Assembly: GCA_951394405.1 (NCBI GenBank)
Contig: OX596337.1
Coordinates: forward strand, 4,402,001-4,466,000
Source: Coprinellus micaceus
Lineage: Eukaryota; Basidiomycota; Agaricomycetes; Agaricales; Psathyrellaceae
Length of the DNA: 64,000 nt
Reading direction: 5' to 3'
Shown here: in pieces, positions 12,186-22,569 of the stretch
Layout of the letters: the number at the start of each line of letters is the position of its first letter
How positions within the stretch are numbered: the first letter of the stretch is position 1
Notes under the pieces: generated by a model
Databases searched by the model: none
Seen by the model: the letters and a program-made list of their open reading frames with translations, nothing else
Told to the model about the DNA's origin: nothing
Program-made: the position numbers and the translations under genes

Positions 12186-12560
12186 CCTCAATTTTATGCA
12201 AACCTTCCTGCGCCAGAACCGCACCCGCACGCACACGCTCACATGCATATGCGCTCGCTGCACGCAACACACCCACACGCACCCACATGCACCCATATGC
12301 ACCCATGCATGCTCATACACGCGACGCACACATACTGCATCCCCCACGGGCCCAATGCCCTTATCCCTTACAACCCCGCAACCACCCACATGGGATGCAC
12401 GCGCACCAACGACGCAACACCTCGACCCACACGGGGCCCTGCAATGGACACGTCGAACCCAAAACTAACTTCCCTGGCACAATCGTACACCCACGGCGCA
12501 CACACATACATACATACTCTCGCATACATACATGCACGCCCAATAATATTACCATTGATC
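12186..12560. repeat. CA-rich low-complexity tract
   Basis: A stretch built of imperfect (CA)n, CACACCCACACGCACCC and CATGCACCCATATGCACCC units, continuing in weaker form to about 12545. It has no coding appearance and directly precedes the copia element. After undoing the inferred inversion this DNA would neighbour the DIRS-like element. Confidence 0.75.
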
Positions 12561-12637
12561 ACCCCGGACATCCCCTCCCCGCCGCATAATCCCCAATGCC
12601 ATACCCAATCACCGCATACTTAATTTACATATCATGA

Positions 12638-12960
12638 TGTAGAACGATGCAAGTATGACCCACTGTAAGTGGGGAGAGTTCGATGGGGACTCACCCACTT
12701 ACAGTGTGGACTATATACTGTGGAGAACAATAGATAACCTATATGCGGAACAATAGGAAAGAACAATAGATGTTCCATAAGTAGAGAACAATAGCAGTGA
12801 ATGGAGATAAGGTGGAGATAAGAGAACAATAAGTGCGAGTATAATGGGAATAATACAAGGTGCTTGTTGTTCTCTGTAGAACAATAGAAGATAAGTAAAA
12901 CGTTCGAAATAGAGGTATTCTTTGTAGAGATAGAGTTGACATGAGCATTGTCTTCCAACA
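12638..12960 (-). repeat. 3' LTR of copia copy 1 (323 bp, shortened)
   Basis: Begins TGTAGAACG and ends TTCCAACA on the plus strand (TGTTGG...TTCTACA in element sense). It is about 60 bp shorter than the 383-bp LTRs of copy 2. The missing part lies between two direct repeats of CTGTAAGTGGGGAGAGTTCG, so loss by repeat-mediated deletion is likely. Confidence 0.9.
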
Positions 12961-14204
12961 CACCCCCTCAATGTAATGTCTCTGTATTTACTCGAGTCCA
13001 AGAGCAAGTCGATGACGTTCAATGGCAGGTTTGGGTAAAGGTTTAGTAAATATATCGGCGATCATATCAGTAGTAGATAAAAAGTGAACAGTAATGTCGC
13101 CTCGCTTGATAGCATCCCGAATCCAATGCATCTTTATATCAATGTGCTTCATTCGGCTGTGGAGTTCTGGGTTCCGGAGAACCTTGAGGGCGGATTGGTT
13201 GTCGACCATGAGTGGTGAGGGAGTAGAGACGTCGTGACCAAGTTCCTTCAGGAGTGTGCGCATCCAGATGATGTCCCTTCCAGTGCTCGACGCGGAGACG
13301 TACTCTGCCTCTGTTGAGGAGTCTGCCACTGTCGATTGCTTCTTTGCCGACCAACTAACTGCCCCTGATCCCATTTTAATGACAAATCCAGATGTGGATC
13401 ATCGCGTGTCAAGGCACCCAGCATGATCTGCGTCGCTGTATGCTTGGAAGAGTTCCGAAGACATCTTGCTACCATTGTTACGATAGGTGAGCTTCAGATC
13501 TTTGGTTCCCTTGAGGTAACGGAATAGGTGCTTGACTGCTTTCCAATGCATAGGTCCGGGGTTGGAGTTGTATTGGGCTAGTTTGGCAACAGCGTAGGCA
13601 ATGTCAGGGCGTGTCGCAATCATAAGGTATATAAGGGCGCCGATGGCATTCATGTATGGGACGTTCTTCATCATCTCGTCGTCAGCCTTGTTTGGAATGT
13701 ACTTGGTGAGAGTAGCACCGCTTCCTGGATCCATTGGAGTTCCTACTGGGTAGCAGTCCTCCATCTTGAATCGCGCAAGCATGTCGAGGATGTATTGAGT
13801 CTGGGATAGGCGCATGACTCGGTTCTCGCGGTCGTAGTCAACCTTGATTCCAAGTAGGTACGAGGTGGGTCCGAGATCCTTGATCTTGAAGACCTTGGCA
13901 AGGGAGTCCTTGAGCCATTGGATGTTTTCTTGGCTTTTCGAGGTTATGGTGATGTCGTCAACGAAGACTGGTACAACAATGCGGGTCCCATCCAACTCCC
14001 AGACATAGATAGCTGGGTCAGATTTTATTTGGGTGAATCCGATCGCTTCAAGCTCTGATGCTAGCTTTTGGTACCATAGTCGTCCGCTCTGTTTCAAGCC
14101 ATATAAACCTTTCTTCAGCCGGCACACCCATCTCCGTCCCTTTGAGTCTGGATTCTTGATCTCAAACCCTGGCGCTTGCTCCATGTAGACTTCGTATTGC
14201 TCCT

Positions 14205-14512
14205 TAGTGATGGTCACGGGTAACCCGCGGGTAGCGGCGCAGCCACCCGTACCCGTACCCGTGGGAACCCTGACCCGCAACCCGGCGGGTTTCCCGCGTC
14301 GAACGAGCCCAAGAACACCCAAAACAGATCAGAAATGGTGGAGATATGAGTGAATTAAATAAATCACTCATAACCTGCCGAGTTTTCGTCCGTTTTGGAC
14401 GTTCTTGAGCTCGTTTTAAACGCCACGGGTATGCGAACGTCTACCCGTACCCGTACCCGCGCATACCCGTCCCGCAAACCCGGCGGGTTTCCAATACCCT
14501 TGACCATCACTA
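14205..14512 (-). mobile_element. hAT-type MITE, copy 2 (complete)
   Basis: A 308-bp element with perfect 12-bp terminal inverted repeats, TAGTGATGGTCA and TGACCATCACTA, flanked by the 8-bp target duplication TTGCTCCT at 14197-14204 and 14513-14520. The empty site is visible in copia copy 2 near 34479, which has TTGCTCCT once in the reverse sense. The 8-bp duplication and the TAGNG-type ends fit the hAT superfamily. It has no coding capacity and depends on an outside transposase. The strand given is nominal. Confidence 0.92.
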
Positions 14513-14565
14513 TTGCTCCTCGATTGTTCCGTTGAGGTAGGCATTGTCGACGTCAATGGTCTCGA

Positions 14566-17114
14566 CACCTAGGTCACCCAGCTGGGCTGGGCTGAGTGCG
14601 GGCTCAGCTGTAGGACACTGGCTGAGCTGTAAATCAGTGAGCTGAGCTGGAGTGGACTCAGCTTGTGCGGCTGAGCTGGGGGTGCGTGCTCAGCTGCCCT
14701 CAGCTGACCTCAGCCAACGCATAGCTAGCTCAGCCCAGTGTCATCGGGCTGAGCCTCACACCCACATAACCCAGCTGAGCTGGTCTATGCGGCTGAGCTG
14801 AAGCTGGCTCAGCTCAGCTGAGGTGTGATGGTCACATGGTGACAGATGTGACCAATATGTGACACAACAAACAAAGACAAACATGACAAACAAACAAATG
14901 ATGATGGCATACATACACAAATAGATATGATGTCATAGATCCAAAATGATGCTCATTTAGATAAGACTATTGATATTCGCATGTGTGATATTATGGTCAA
15001 TTCTTGTCCGATAAGGGTGATTTTGGTATCGTTAGAAAGCGCTTGGCGGCCTCTATCTGGATTTGTATAGTAGGTAATCAAATGAGGTACTGACACATGT
15101 CAAATAGTGGTTTTCTCAATACTAGGATTTGCAAGGACACCATTTGGCTTAGTTTGGTGGAGAATGTGATTAGCAAAACCTTTCCAGCACAAACTGGGTG
15201 GACAGGAAGGGCCAGGACTACTGCAGTTTCAGGAGTATTTGGATAATTAGAAGACAAGTTTCAGTGGTAGAGGCAAGTGAACACATGTAATGTGGTCATC
15301 CAGCTTCCTACTACCACCCATAAATCACACAAGATCACATCCCCTGATTTTGCTTGACCGCATAGGGTGTTATGTGAGGGCCAGTACCACCATGCAACAT
15401 GCAATGGTCCCTTACACACTGGGGTTCAGATGTATTTGGGTTATTAGCGAACAGATCTTGACATTGGGGGGTGGCAGACACATGCAGTGTAATCACCCAG
15501 CCATATGCTATCACCAATAAATCACACAAGATCCCCTCATCAAATTTGCCTGACCTCATATGGTGGTGTGCATGGTAGATGCATGCTTGTTCCATGGCAT
15601 GGGCTTATAAACACACACTCTCAGCTCACTTAGAAGGTATTGGGATAGTGACCTCATATGGTATGGACTGCAGCTTTGAGTACCAGACAAGCCCCATGCA
15701 TTGCAACCAGCTCTGAAATAAGCTGTGCGAAAACCGATGTATCACTTGTTTGAGGCACCCGCAATAGTTCACACACATTTTGGTCTATGGAATTGGGAGA
15801 AGGTCATCCACGAATACAAATGTCAAAAGACACCTAAGCAAACAGACCACCCATTGCTATGGAATAGCCCAAACTGTCCATTTGGTACCAGTTGTAACTG
15901 AAGTGCAAAGTTGTTCAGCACAACTGCTGCAAGCTGGCAGTGTTCCTGCTACATCTTGGGCATGTGTGCTCCGTTTTCTTTCCGGTCTTTTGTATTCTGC
16001 ATCATTTTAAGGCCTGGTTTTTATGTGTATGGTGGCCAACTGTCCCACGGTCTCCATCATACTGAATGGGCATGAATATAGCTGTTGCTCATCACTTTTG
16101 GCACTTTGAGCTGAATTCAGCAGGACTGGTGTGCATTTAAGATGGGGGAGATCCTGTAAGAGGTAGTACGGAACACATATAACACTTTCAAATATTTATT
16201 TGGCCATCTGGAGTGTCAGGGCAGCATGAAATGACCTTCGCACTTGCAGATCACGAGGTTTTTACAGTTTTTGGTTGTTTTATGAAGACAGGGGATAGGT
16301 AAAAGTGGTATAAGTGGTATTACGGAGACTCTGCACCACCCTCACACCGTTTATACAATAACCGGGCATCAGAGAGCAGGCATTGAGATGGAATGGCACT
16401 TGCAAGCACCCAAATCATGAGAAATCGACGAAAATGCTTATTTTTGACAGCTGTATTGAATGGGTTCTGGAAACGTTACATGCATTGAAAAGCCCCGAAT
16501 AAGGGCTTTCGAACGGTACCAAAACCATCCTTATGGGCCAGGAACTGAGTGCAATCAGGCTCATCGCAATCAGCCTGTTTCTTATCTAAATGAGTGTGAC
16601 ATCATCCTGTGCCTGACGATCATGACCTCATTGATAGATCTTATCACCATGACATCATAATTATTTTTATTTGATATGATGTCATTATCCAATTTTGCGA
16701 GGTGTGACATGGATGTGACAAACATATACAAACATACACAAAGTGTGACAGATGCGTGACAGAGGCTCAGCCCTGCGGCTGAGCCAGCTGACCTGAGATG
16801 GGCTGAGCCAGCCCTTTCGCAAAATATTTTACAAATGTTGGGCGTGGTTATCGTCGGCCCAGCTAAGGCTGCTCAGCTAGACTCAGCTGGACTCAGCTGG
16901 ACGGGCTCAGCTGGGATGTGAGCTGAGCCCACCTTGCATAAGCTGAGCAACATCTCGCCTGGCTCAGCTAGCCGCTCAGCTCACTGATTTACAGCTCAGC
17001 CGGCGTCCTACAGCTGAGCCCACACTCAGCCCAGCCCAGCTGGCGACCCAGCTGGCCGGCTCTAAGCCGGGCAGCTGAGGCCAGCTGAGTCTGGCTTAGA
17101 GCCAGCTCAGCTGG
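14566..17114. mobile_element. 2.5-kb non-autonomous element with GCTGAGC-rich ends
   Basis: This insert splits the RT of copia copy 1; copy 2 shows the empty site. Both ends are packed with CAGCTGAGC/GCTCAGCTG words. A roughly 70-bp imperfect terminal inverted repeat can be traced: the left end from about 14578 (CCAGCTGGGCTGGGCTGAGT) matches the reverse complement of the right end near 16970-17045. GTGACA-rich sub-terminal stretches are also mirrored. The middle (14860-16700) is AT-richer and has no convincing ORF. GGTCTCGA flanks it on both sides (14558-14565 and 17115-17122). A 33-bp target segment is also repeated, at 14533-14565 and 17123-17155. An 8-bp duplication would suit hAT-like or related transposases, but the superfamily is not settled. 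Confidence 0.75.
15255..15605. repeat. Diverged direct duplication inside the 2.5-kb element
   Basis: Two blocks about 200 bp apart are alike: the first from about 15260, with ATAAATCACACAAGATCACATCCCC, and the second from about 15470, with ATAAATCACACAAGATCCCCTC. Each is followed by a TTGCTTGACC/TTGCCTGACC word and a CCATGCAA/GCATGC segment. They are an old internal tandem copy. Confidence 0.65.
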
Positions 17115-20100
17115 GGTCTCGATGAGGTAGGCATTGTCGACGTCAATGGTCTCGATGAAGTGTCCTTCCATGGCGGCTTGGGCGAAGATCGCACGGATTG
17201 ATGTGAGACGAGATGCAGGTGCCCATGTCTGATTGTAGTCTACTCCAGGCATTTGGGAGTATCCCTTGGCAACAAGTCGAGCCTTGTAGCGGTCAATTGT
17301 GCCATCTGCCTTTCGTTTGATGAGGAAGACCCATCGTGATCCAACAACCTTTCGTCCCTCTGGTAGTTCGACTAGTTCCCAAGTGCCATTGGTGGTTAGG
17401 GCGTCAATCTCAACCTGTGCTGCGGTCTGCCAGTGTTCACCATCTGGTCCTGCAAAGGCTTCCCAGTGTGTCCGAGGCGCATCTCCTGGACGGCATGTAG
17501 CCGCTCCTAGTGCTTTATCCTGTGCCATGTAGAATGCCATTTCCATGCCTTGGTCAAGAGTCAGGGTCTCTTCCAGGGGGACGTGGTATAGACTGATGAG
17601 AGAATCAAGTATACTGGTGGCACGTAGTGCATCTTCCATGTCTACAGGTTCGTCGTCAAGGTCAAAGTCCTCAGCTGCAATGGGTTGTACAGGTTTGTCG
17701 TCGTTGTCGTCGTCTTCATCCTCATCCTCATCCTCATCCTCTGTTTCGGGTAGCTGATTGTTTCTCTGTGCACCCCCTCGATCTGCTACCTGTTCACCCC
17801 CTTCACGCCTGGCCACTGGAATTGTACCGCGTCTCCCTTTTCCACTTGCGAGTTGGTAGTCCTTGACGGTTGTTGCCGTTTTCCATACGGGCCAGGAGCT
17901 TTGTGCTACTAGCGGTGGAGCTTTTGGAACTTTCGCCTTGCGAGGGATTGATTCACGAGGGGGAGGGGGAGGTGGCCGGGTGCGTTTCTGGGCAGGTGCT
18001 GGAGGTGCGACTGGTGCTGGAGGAGGTAGTTCTGGGAACATGGGTCCGTCCTCAGCTGGTGCAGGGAGCCCTGGGAACAAGGCAGGTATTGGTAGCAGCT
18101 GTTTCGTTGAGGGAGTAGATGAGGGATCCCTTTTCGTAGGAGTAGGTGGAATTGACGGATGGACAGACGGTTGCTGTGTGGCTGGCATTTTAGGCTCAGT
18201 CTTAGGAGGTCGCTCGGGAGTCCGAGGTGCTGCTTGGTCTCCATTGTCATCGTTGTCGCTCTTGTCTGATCCATCGTCTGGATGGTCATGGGGAGGCGGT
18301 GGTGGCGCGATGGGAGCATGAGGTGGTGCAAGAGGTGGATTCTCCGGTTCGAGATTGGCGTCTGGCCAGATGTCCCTAATGCCTATAGGCGTGTATGCCT
18401 GTTCGTTCCCTACGGTCGAGAGACCAGGGAAGGTGCCTTCAGCGAAGATAACATCCCGGGATATGGTGATCTTCTTCGTCACTGGATTGTAGCATTTCCA
18501 GCCTTTGTAGCCTGGTTCAAAGCCGATAAAGACACAAGGCTCCGTGTGTGACTGGAGGTTCTTGCGGTCCTTGCGCAATACATGGACGTATACGTGGCAG
18601 CCAAATACTCAGTGCATGGACAGATCAGGCTTTGTTTTATGCCAGACCTCATAGGAGGTAGTATTCGATAATGTAGAGGATGGGGTCGCATTCAGGATGT
18701 CTGTGTAATAGAGTACAGCTGCACCCCAGAACGTCATGGGAAGGCGTGCTTGGTTGAGCATGGCAATGACCCCTTCAGTTAGTGTGCGATTGAGTCGTTC
18801 GCTGACACCGTTCTGTTGAGGTGTGGCTTTAACTGTGTGTTGCCGTGCGATACCAAGTCCCTTGCACCATTGAATGAAGTCGTTCCCCATGTATTCCCCC
18901 CCTTTATCATCACGAAGTTCCTTGACCTTTGTGCCGAGCTTTTGCTCACTCTTGGCAACAAAGTCTTTGAAGGCTTGGAATGCATCACTCTTGTGTTTCA
19001 GGAGGGCGACCTCCTTGAACCGTGAGTGGTCATCAATGAATGTGATCCAGTATCGATAGCCGATTGGTGTCTGTACAGCGAGGGGGTCTGAGTGAATCCG
19101 TCCAAGGAGCTCTGTTGAGCGATTCACTGATAGTTTTGGGAATGGATCCCGATGTTGCTTCCCTGCAATGCAGTGTTCGCAGGTGTCGTTGAGTTCCGTG
19201 CCCTCTTTCACCAGGATGCCAGTGGCCAAGTCTTGGCGCATAAGCGTCTCCAGACGATCCTTCCCAATGTGCCCTAACCTCTGATGTAATAGTTCCTTCT
19301 CGATCTTGGAGATGTAGGCTGCCTCCGTTTCCGTGTTTTCGAGCGTTGTCCCATTGAGAGAGCCAACAGTTCCGTCGATGGTAGCTGTTAGGAGTAGCTC
19401 GCCATTCTTGAAGAAGTCAAGCGAGTCTCCTTCAATTACAACGCGCATTTTGCTCTTCTTAACAACGGAGAGGATCAAGAATAGGTTATTGCGAAGTGCG
19501 GGAACATAAAGTACATCGTTGAATATCACAGTCTGACCAACTTTTCCGTATATACGAGGCGTGAAACGTACTTCCCCCTTTCCTGTAGCCCAGACGATCT
19601 CGTTGTTGGCGAGAGACACAGCAATTTTCACCGCAACCATGTTACGGATCCACTTGCGATTGGGTGTCATATGTGAGGTTGCACCTGAGTCTGGGTTCCA
19701 GGAAGTATTAGTGGGGTTGTTACGAGCTCGACGGATAAGGGGACTTGCGATGTGGGCAACACTGGCCATCATGACGCTCTCCTCAGCAGTCGCTGCTGTG
19801 GTAGGTGTCTCAGCGATCTTGGCCTTCTGGGAGTTCTGGACGTGGCAGTCCTTGTCCTCGTGCGTGTTCTGCCAACCGTGGACCTTGCACCTGTACTTCG
19901 CCTTCTTCTTCGGGGCAGCTGTAGCTACCTGAAGAGCGGCGGACGTCCCCTCAGCAAGCTGAGTGTTGCGAGTGAGGTAGTTGGCCTTGCGAAGGTGATC
20001 AAGGACTTCAAGGGGATTGTCGTCCCCAGTGGAGATGTGGTTGAGCGTATTGCGGAGGATGGTGTCATCCTTGCCAAGACCAATGGGGATCATGCTGATC

Positions 20101-21305
20101 GCAAGATCGCGCGCGAGATGAGCAGCCGTGTATCCTTCCTCGAAAGCAGAGGGCATAAGGAGTTCATATGCTCCCCGACTGGTGGATTGGATCGTCATTG
20201 TTGCTCCATCCGATGTCGTTTGGGAGGAGATGGTGATGGTCTGTGTTGTCTCTGGAAGGTATTCTGCTCCTTGCGGGAGGAGCGCAGTGAGACGTGAGGC
20301 GTGCGCCATGCAACGCGATCCGAAGTCGGAGTAGGTCTCCTTCTCAAAACCCGAGGACCTCATTCGAAGTGCCATCATCTCCTGAAGGACACTGATGCGA
20401 GAGCCAGAAGTCTTGGGCTGGTAGGTTTCCAAGAGCTTCTCCCAGATAGCAGCGATGTCGGTGACTTGGATGCCAGAGAGGACGGTCTTGAGTTGGGAGT
20501 GGTCGAGAGTAGACCGGACATAGCCAATGAGCTTGGAGCGGTGACTGGCATAGTCGGACTTGACCTTGTCGTCGGCATTGCTCCCAGGTTTTTTCTCTTC
20601 CCCAGTGAGGATGCCGTAAGCGTTGAGGTCGAAGGCCTTGTTCTCGACAGTGAACTTCCACTGCTGCACAGTGTAAGCCGTGAGCATGATGGGTGAGGTC
20701 GTAGTGGTAGAGTCCATGATGGTAGGTGATGAAGAATGGGAGGGGATAAAATGATAGGTACGAAACGATAAGTGATAGGTGATAGGTAAAGTGCCCGTGA
20801 TTTTGTAGGTAAAACGGACCAATACGTAGATATCCTAAAAAGGAGTTGAAGTTTTACACTAAGATCCGCAGAGGGAACCCCGCTGTCACTTTGAGTACCG
20901 GTTACTGAAAGCGTTTGGATGGAGGGAGCGCTACCGTTGCGTCGTTTCCCCAGTCCAACCGAATCAGGCCTCTCAAAGAAGGATCACTACTCTAATTCCG
21001 CAGACGGTAAGCGTCTGTGGACTTCCTGATAGCTTCTTTCCCGTAGTGGGAACGCTTGCCGCGGGGTAGAAGGTGGTAATGGAAGTTGATATGTACTCCT
21101 GAGTATCAGGAGGGGTAGTGGAATGTAAGTAGCGAAACGTAAATAGCGAAAGTGAAGATAGTGAAAATGTGAAGGGAGATAGGCTTCAGGTGGAGATATC
21201 ACACGAGAAGAGGCCGTAGGCTATGGGCGATCGAGGGGCAGTGGAGCGGTTACCGCGGTGTCTGATAACGGATGGCGTGATCAGAGGAGCCCGGGGCTCA
21301 TAACT

Positions 21306-22404
21306 TGTAGAACGATGCAAGTATGACCCACTGTAAGTGGGGAGAGTTCGATATTAGATTGGAAATAAGTAGGGTATACAAGATACGCACCTGTAAGTGG
21401 GGAGAGTTCGATGGGGACTCACCCACTTACAGTGTGGACTATATACTGTGGAGAACAATAGATAACCTATATGCAGAACAATAAGAAAGAACAATAGATG
21501 TTCCATAAGTAGAGAACAATAGCAGTGAATGGAGATAAGGTGGAGATAAAAGAACAATAAGTGCGAGTATAATGGGAATAATACAAGGTGGTTGTTCCGA
21601 GGCATTTTTGACTCGGGTATTATGCACCAGCCGCAAATGCCAAGCCTGTGAGCCTCCGAGTGCATCAGTCGCGGCCGGGAGTTCCCGTAATTGCACTCGG
21701 GAACTTCCGTTTCCAGAAATTGATGCCCGTTTCAGCAGGTCGCGAGTTCGATTCTGTGCAAGCGCATTAATTTTTCAGGTGTTATGTTGCCAGTCGCTGG
21801 TTCGATTCCATGCGAATACATTTCTTTTATGCAGGAATCAAGCTTCAGGTTGCAAGTTCAATTCCTGTGAGTGCATTTCTTTTTTGCTGGTCCAAAGTTC
21901 AATGCTGCAGAAGTACATTCTCTTCTTTTCATACTGTTGCAAATTCAACTGGTGTACACCTGTGTACAATAATCTTTATTCAAGTTCAAGTATATTTTAT
22001 TTACATCAAAGTCAGCAAAGTTGCAGGTATGCATCATGTTCCACACTTCTGAGCTCCAAGCCCCTCATACATTACCTTGGGAATGACTGCACTAGTAAAT
22101 ATAATTTTGGATATATTTTAAGGCTTTCATCCAGGCATACACCACAACTTGATTAGTGACCAAGCAATTTGGTAGGCAGTATTTGGGTGTGTTGGCTCCT
22201 TCTGTCTGCATCAGCCACTACCACAGGCACCTGTGTGCCACCACCCCCAATGTAAGTCAAAAATGCCGAGGTCAAATTGCCATGTGCAGCATTGGCCCAC
22301 TTCCACAAGGTTGTTCTCTGTAGAACAATAGAAGATAAGTAAAACATTTGAAATAGAGGTATTCTTTGTAGAGATAGAGTTGACATGAGCATTGTCTTCC
22401 AACA
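21306..22404 (-). repeat. 5' LTR of copia copy 1, interrupted
   Basis: The LTR sequence runs 21306-21590 and resumes at 22310-22404, with a 712-bp insert between. Relative to the copy 2 LTR it carries several G-to-A changes on this strand (for example ATGCAGAACA versus ATGCGGAACA and AACATTTG versus AACGTTCG), some at CpG sites. Confidence 0.88.
21598..22309. mobile_element. Unclassified 0.7-kb insertion in the LTR
   Basis: GTTGTTC flanks the insert at 21591-21597 and 22310-22316, a possible target duplication. Near the ends lies an inverted pair, GGCATTTTTGACT (about 21601-21613) and AGTCAAAAATGCC (about 22255-22267). The left part holds three or four diverged units of about 50-60 bp (from about 21738 to 21955), each with a GGTTCGATTCC-like core resembling the B box of tRNA genes. 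No ORF is convincing. Confidence 0.6.
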
Positions 22405-22569
22405 GCCGCTTCCGCTTGGAGGGCATGCTGGGCCAACTTCACCATTGACTGGACGTTGCCTGCTCATCTTGGAGCGCGCGTGTGTGGGGAAATCGAGGAT
22501 GACAAGGATGAGGTTGTGGAGGTGCTTTGTGAAGAGATTGATACGGAATCGGAGAGTGAGGATGAGTGA
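22405..22569 (+). pseudogene. C-terminal fragment of a split host gene
   Basis: Immediately next to the copia LTR an open frame of 54 codons runs to TGA at 22567-22569. It is rich in W, then becomes strongly acidic (EIDTESESEDE at the end), like a genuine protein C-terminus, and is followed by an AT-rich region resembling a 3' UTR. No start lies upstream because the LTR begins there. The frame and the first codon fit the cut end of the minus-strand fragment at 36101. The function is not known. Confidence 0.7.

Larger units (their letters stand above)
12988..20717 (-). pseudogene. Copia gag-pol polyprotein, copy 1, disrupted
   Basis: Read on the minus strand from ATG at 20715-20717. The gag part is followed by the protease DSGA motif, the GAG-pre-integrase H/C finger (HQRLGH...CEHCIAGK), the integrase core and then reverse transcriptase and RNase H. 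It carries the same two in-frame TGA codons as copy 2: one after the integrase (just before VFGC, near 18611) and one before STSGFVIK (near 13399). In addition the RT is split by the 2.5-kb element and the hAT MITE. The catalytic FVDD of RT lies beyond these insertions, near 13960. The product cannot be made as one protein. Confidence 0.92.
12638..22404 (-). mobile_element. Ty1/copia LTR retrotransposon, copy 1, with nested insertions
   Basis: The element is bounded by TG...CA LTRs at 12638-12960 (3' LTR) and 21306-22404 (5' LTR, interrupted). Between them lies a copia-order pol read on the minus strand: gag, protease, integrase, reverse transcriptase, RNase H. It is almost identical to copy 2 at 29896-36100, so it is young, yet it holds three insertions: a hAT MITE (14205-14512), a 2.5-kb GCTGAGC-rich element (14566-17114) and a 0.7-kb insert in the 5' LTR (21598-22309). 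Its outer flanks (CATGA left, GCCGC right) do not match each other; the left one instead matches the 5' flank of copy 2. This points to recombination between the copies. It cannot be autonomous in its present state. Confidence 0.93.

Noticed and set aside
12196..12623. Overlapping long frames rich in H, T and P (up to 126 codons)
   Set aside because: They are translations of the CA-rich low-complexity tract; all frames are open there for compositional reasons.
17863..18321. Glycine-rich 152-codon frame opposite the copia polyprotein
   Set aside because: It is the antisense of the proline-rich linker between integrase and RT, and the mirror frame recurs opposite copy 2.
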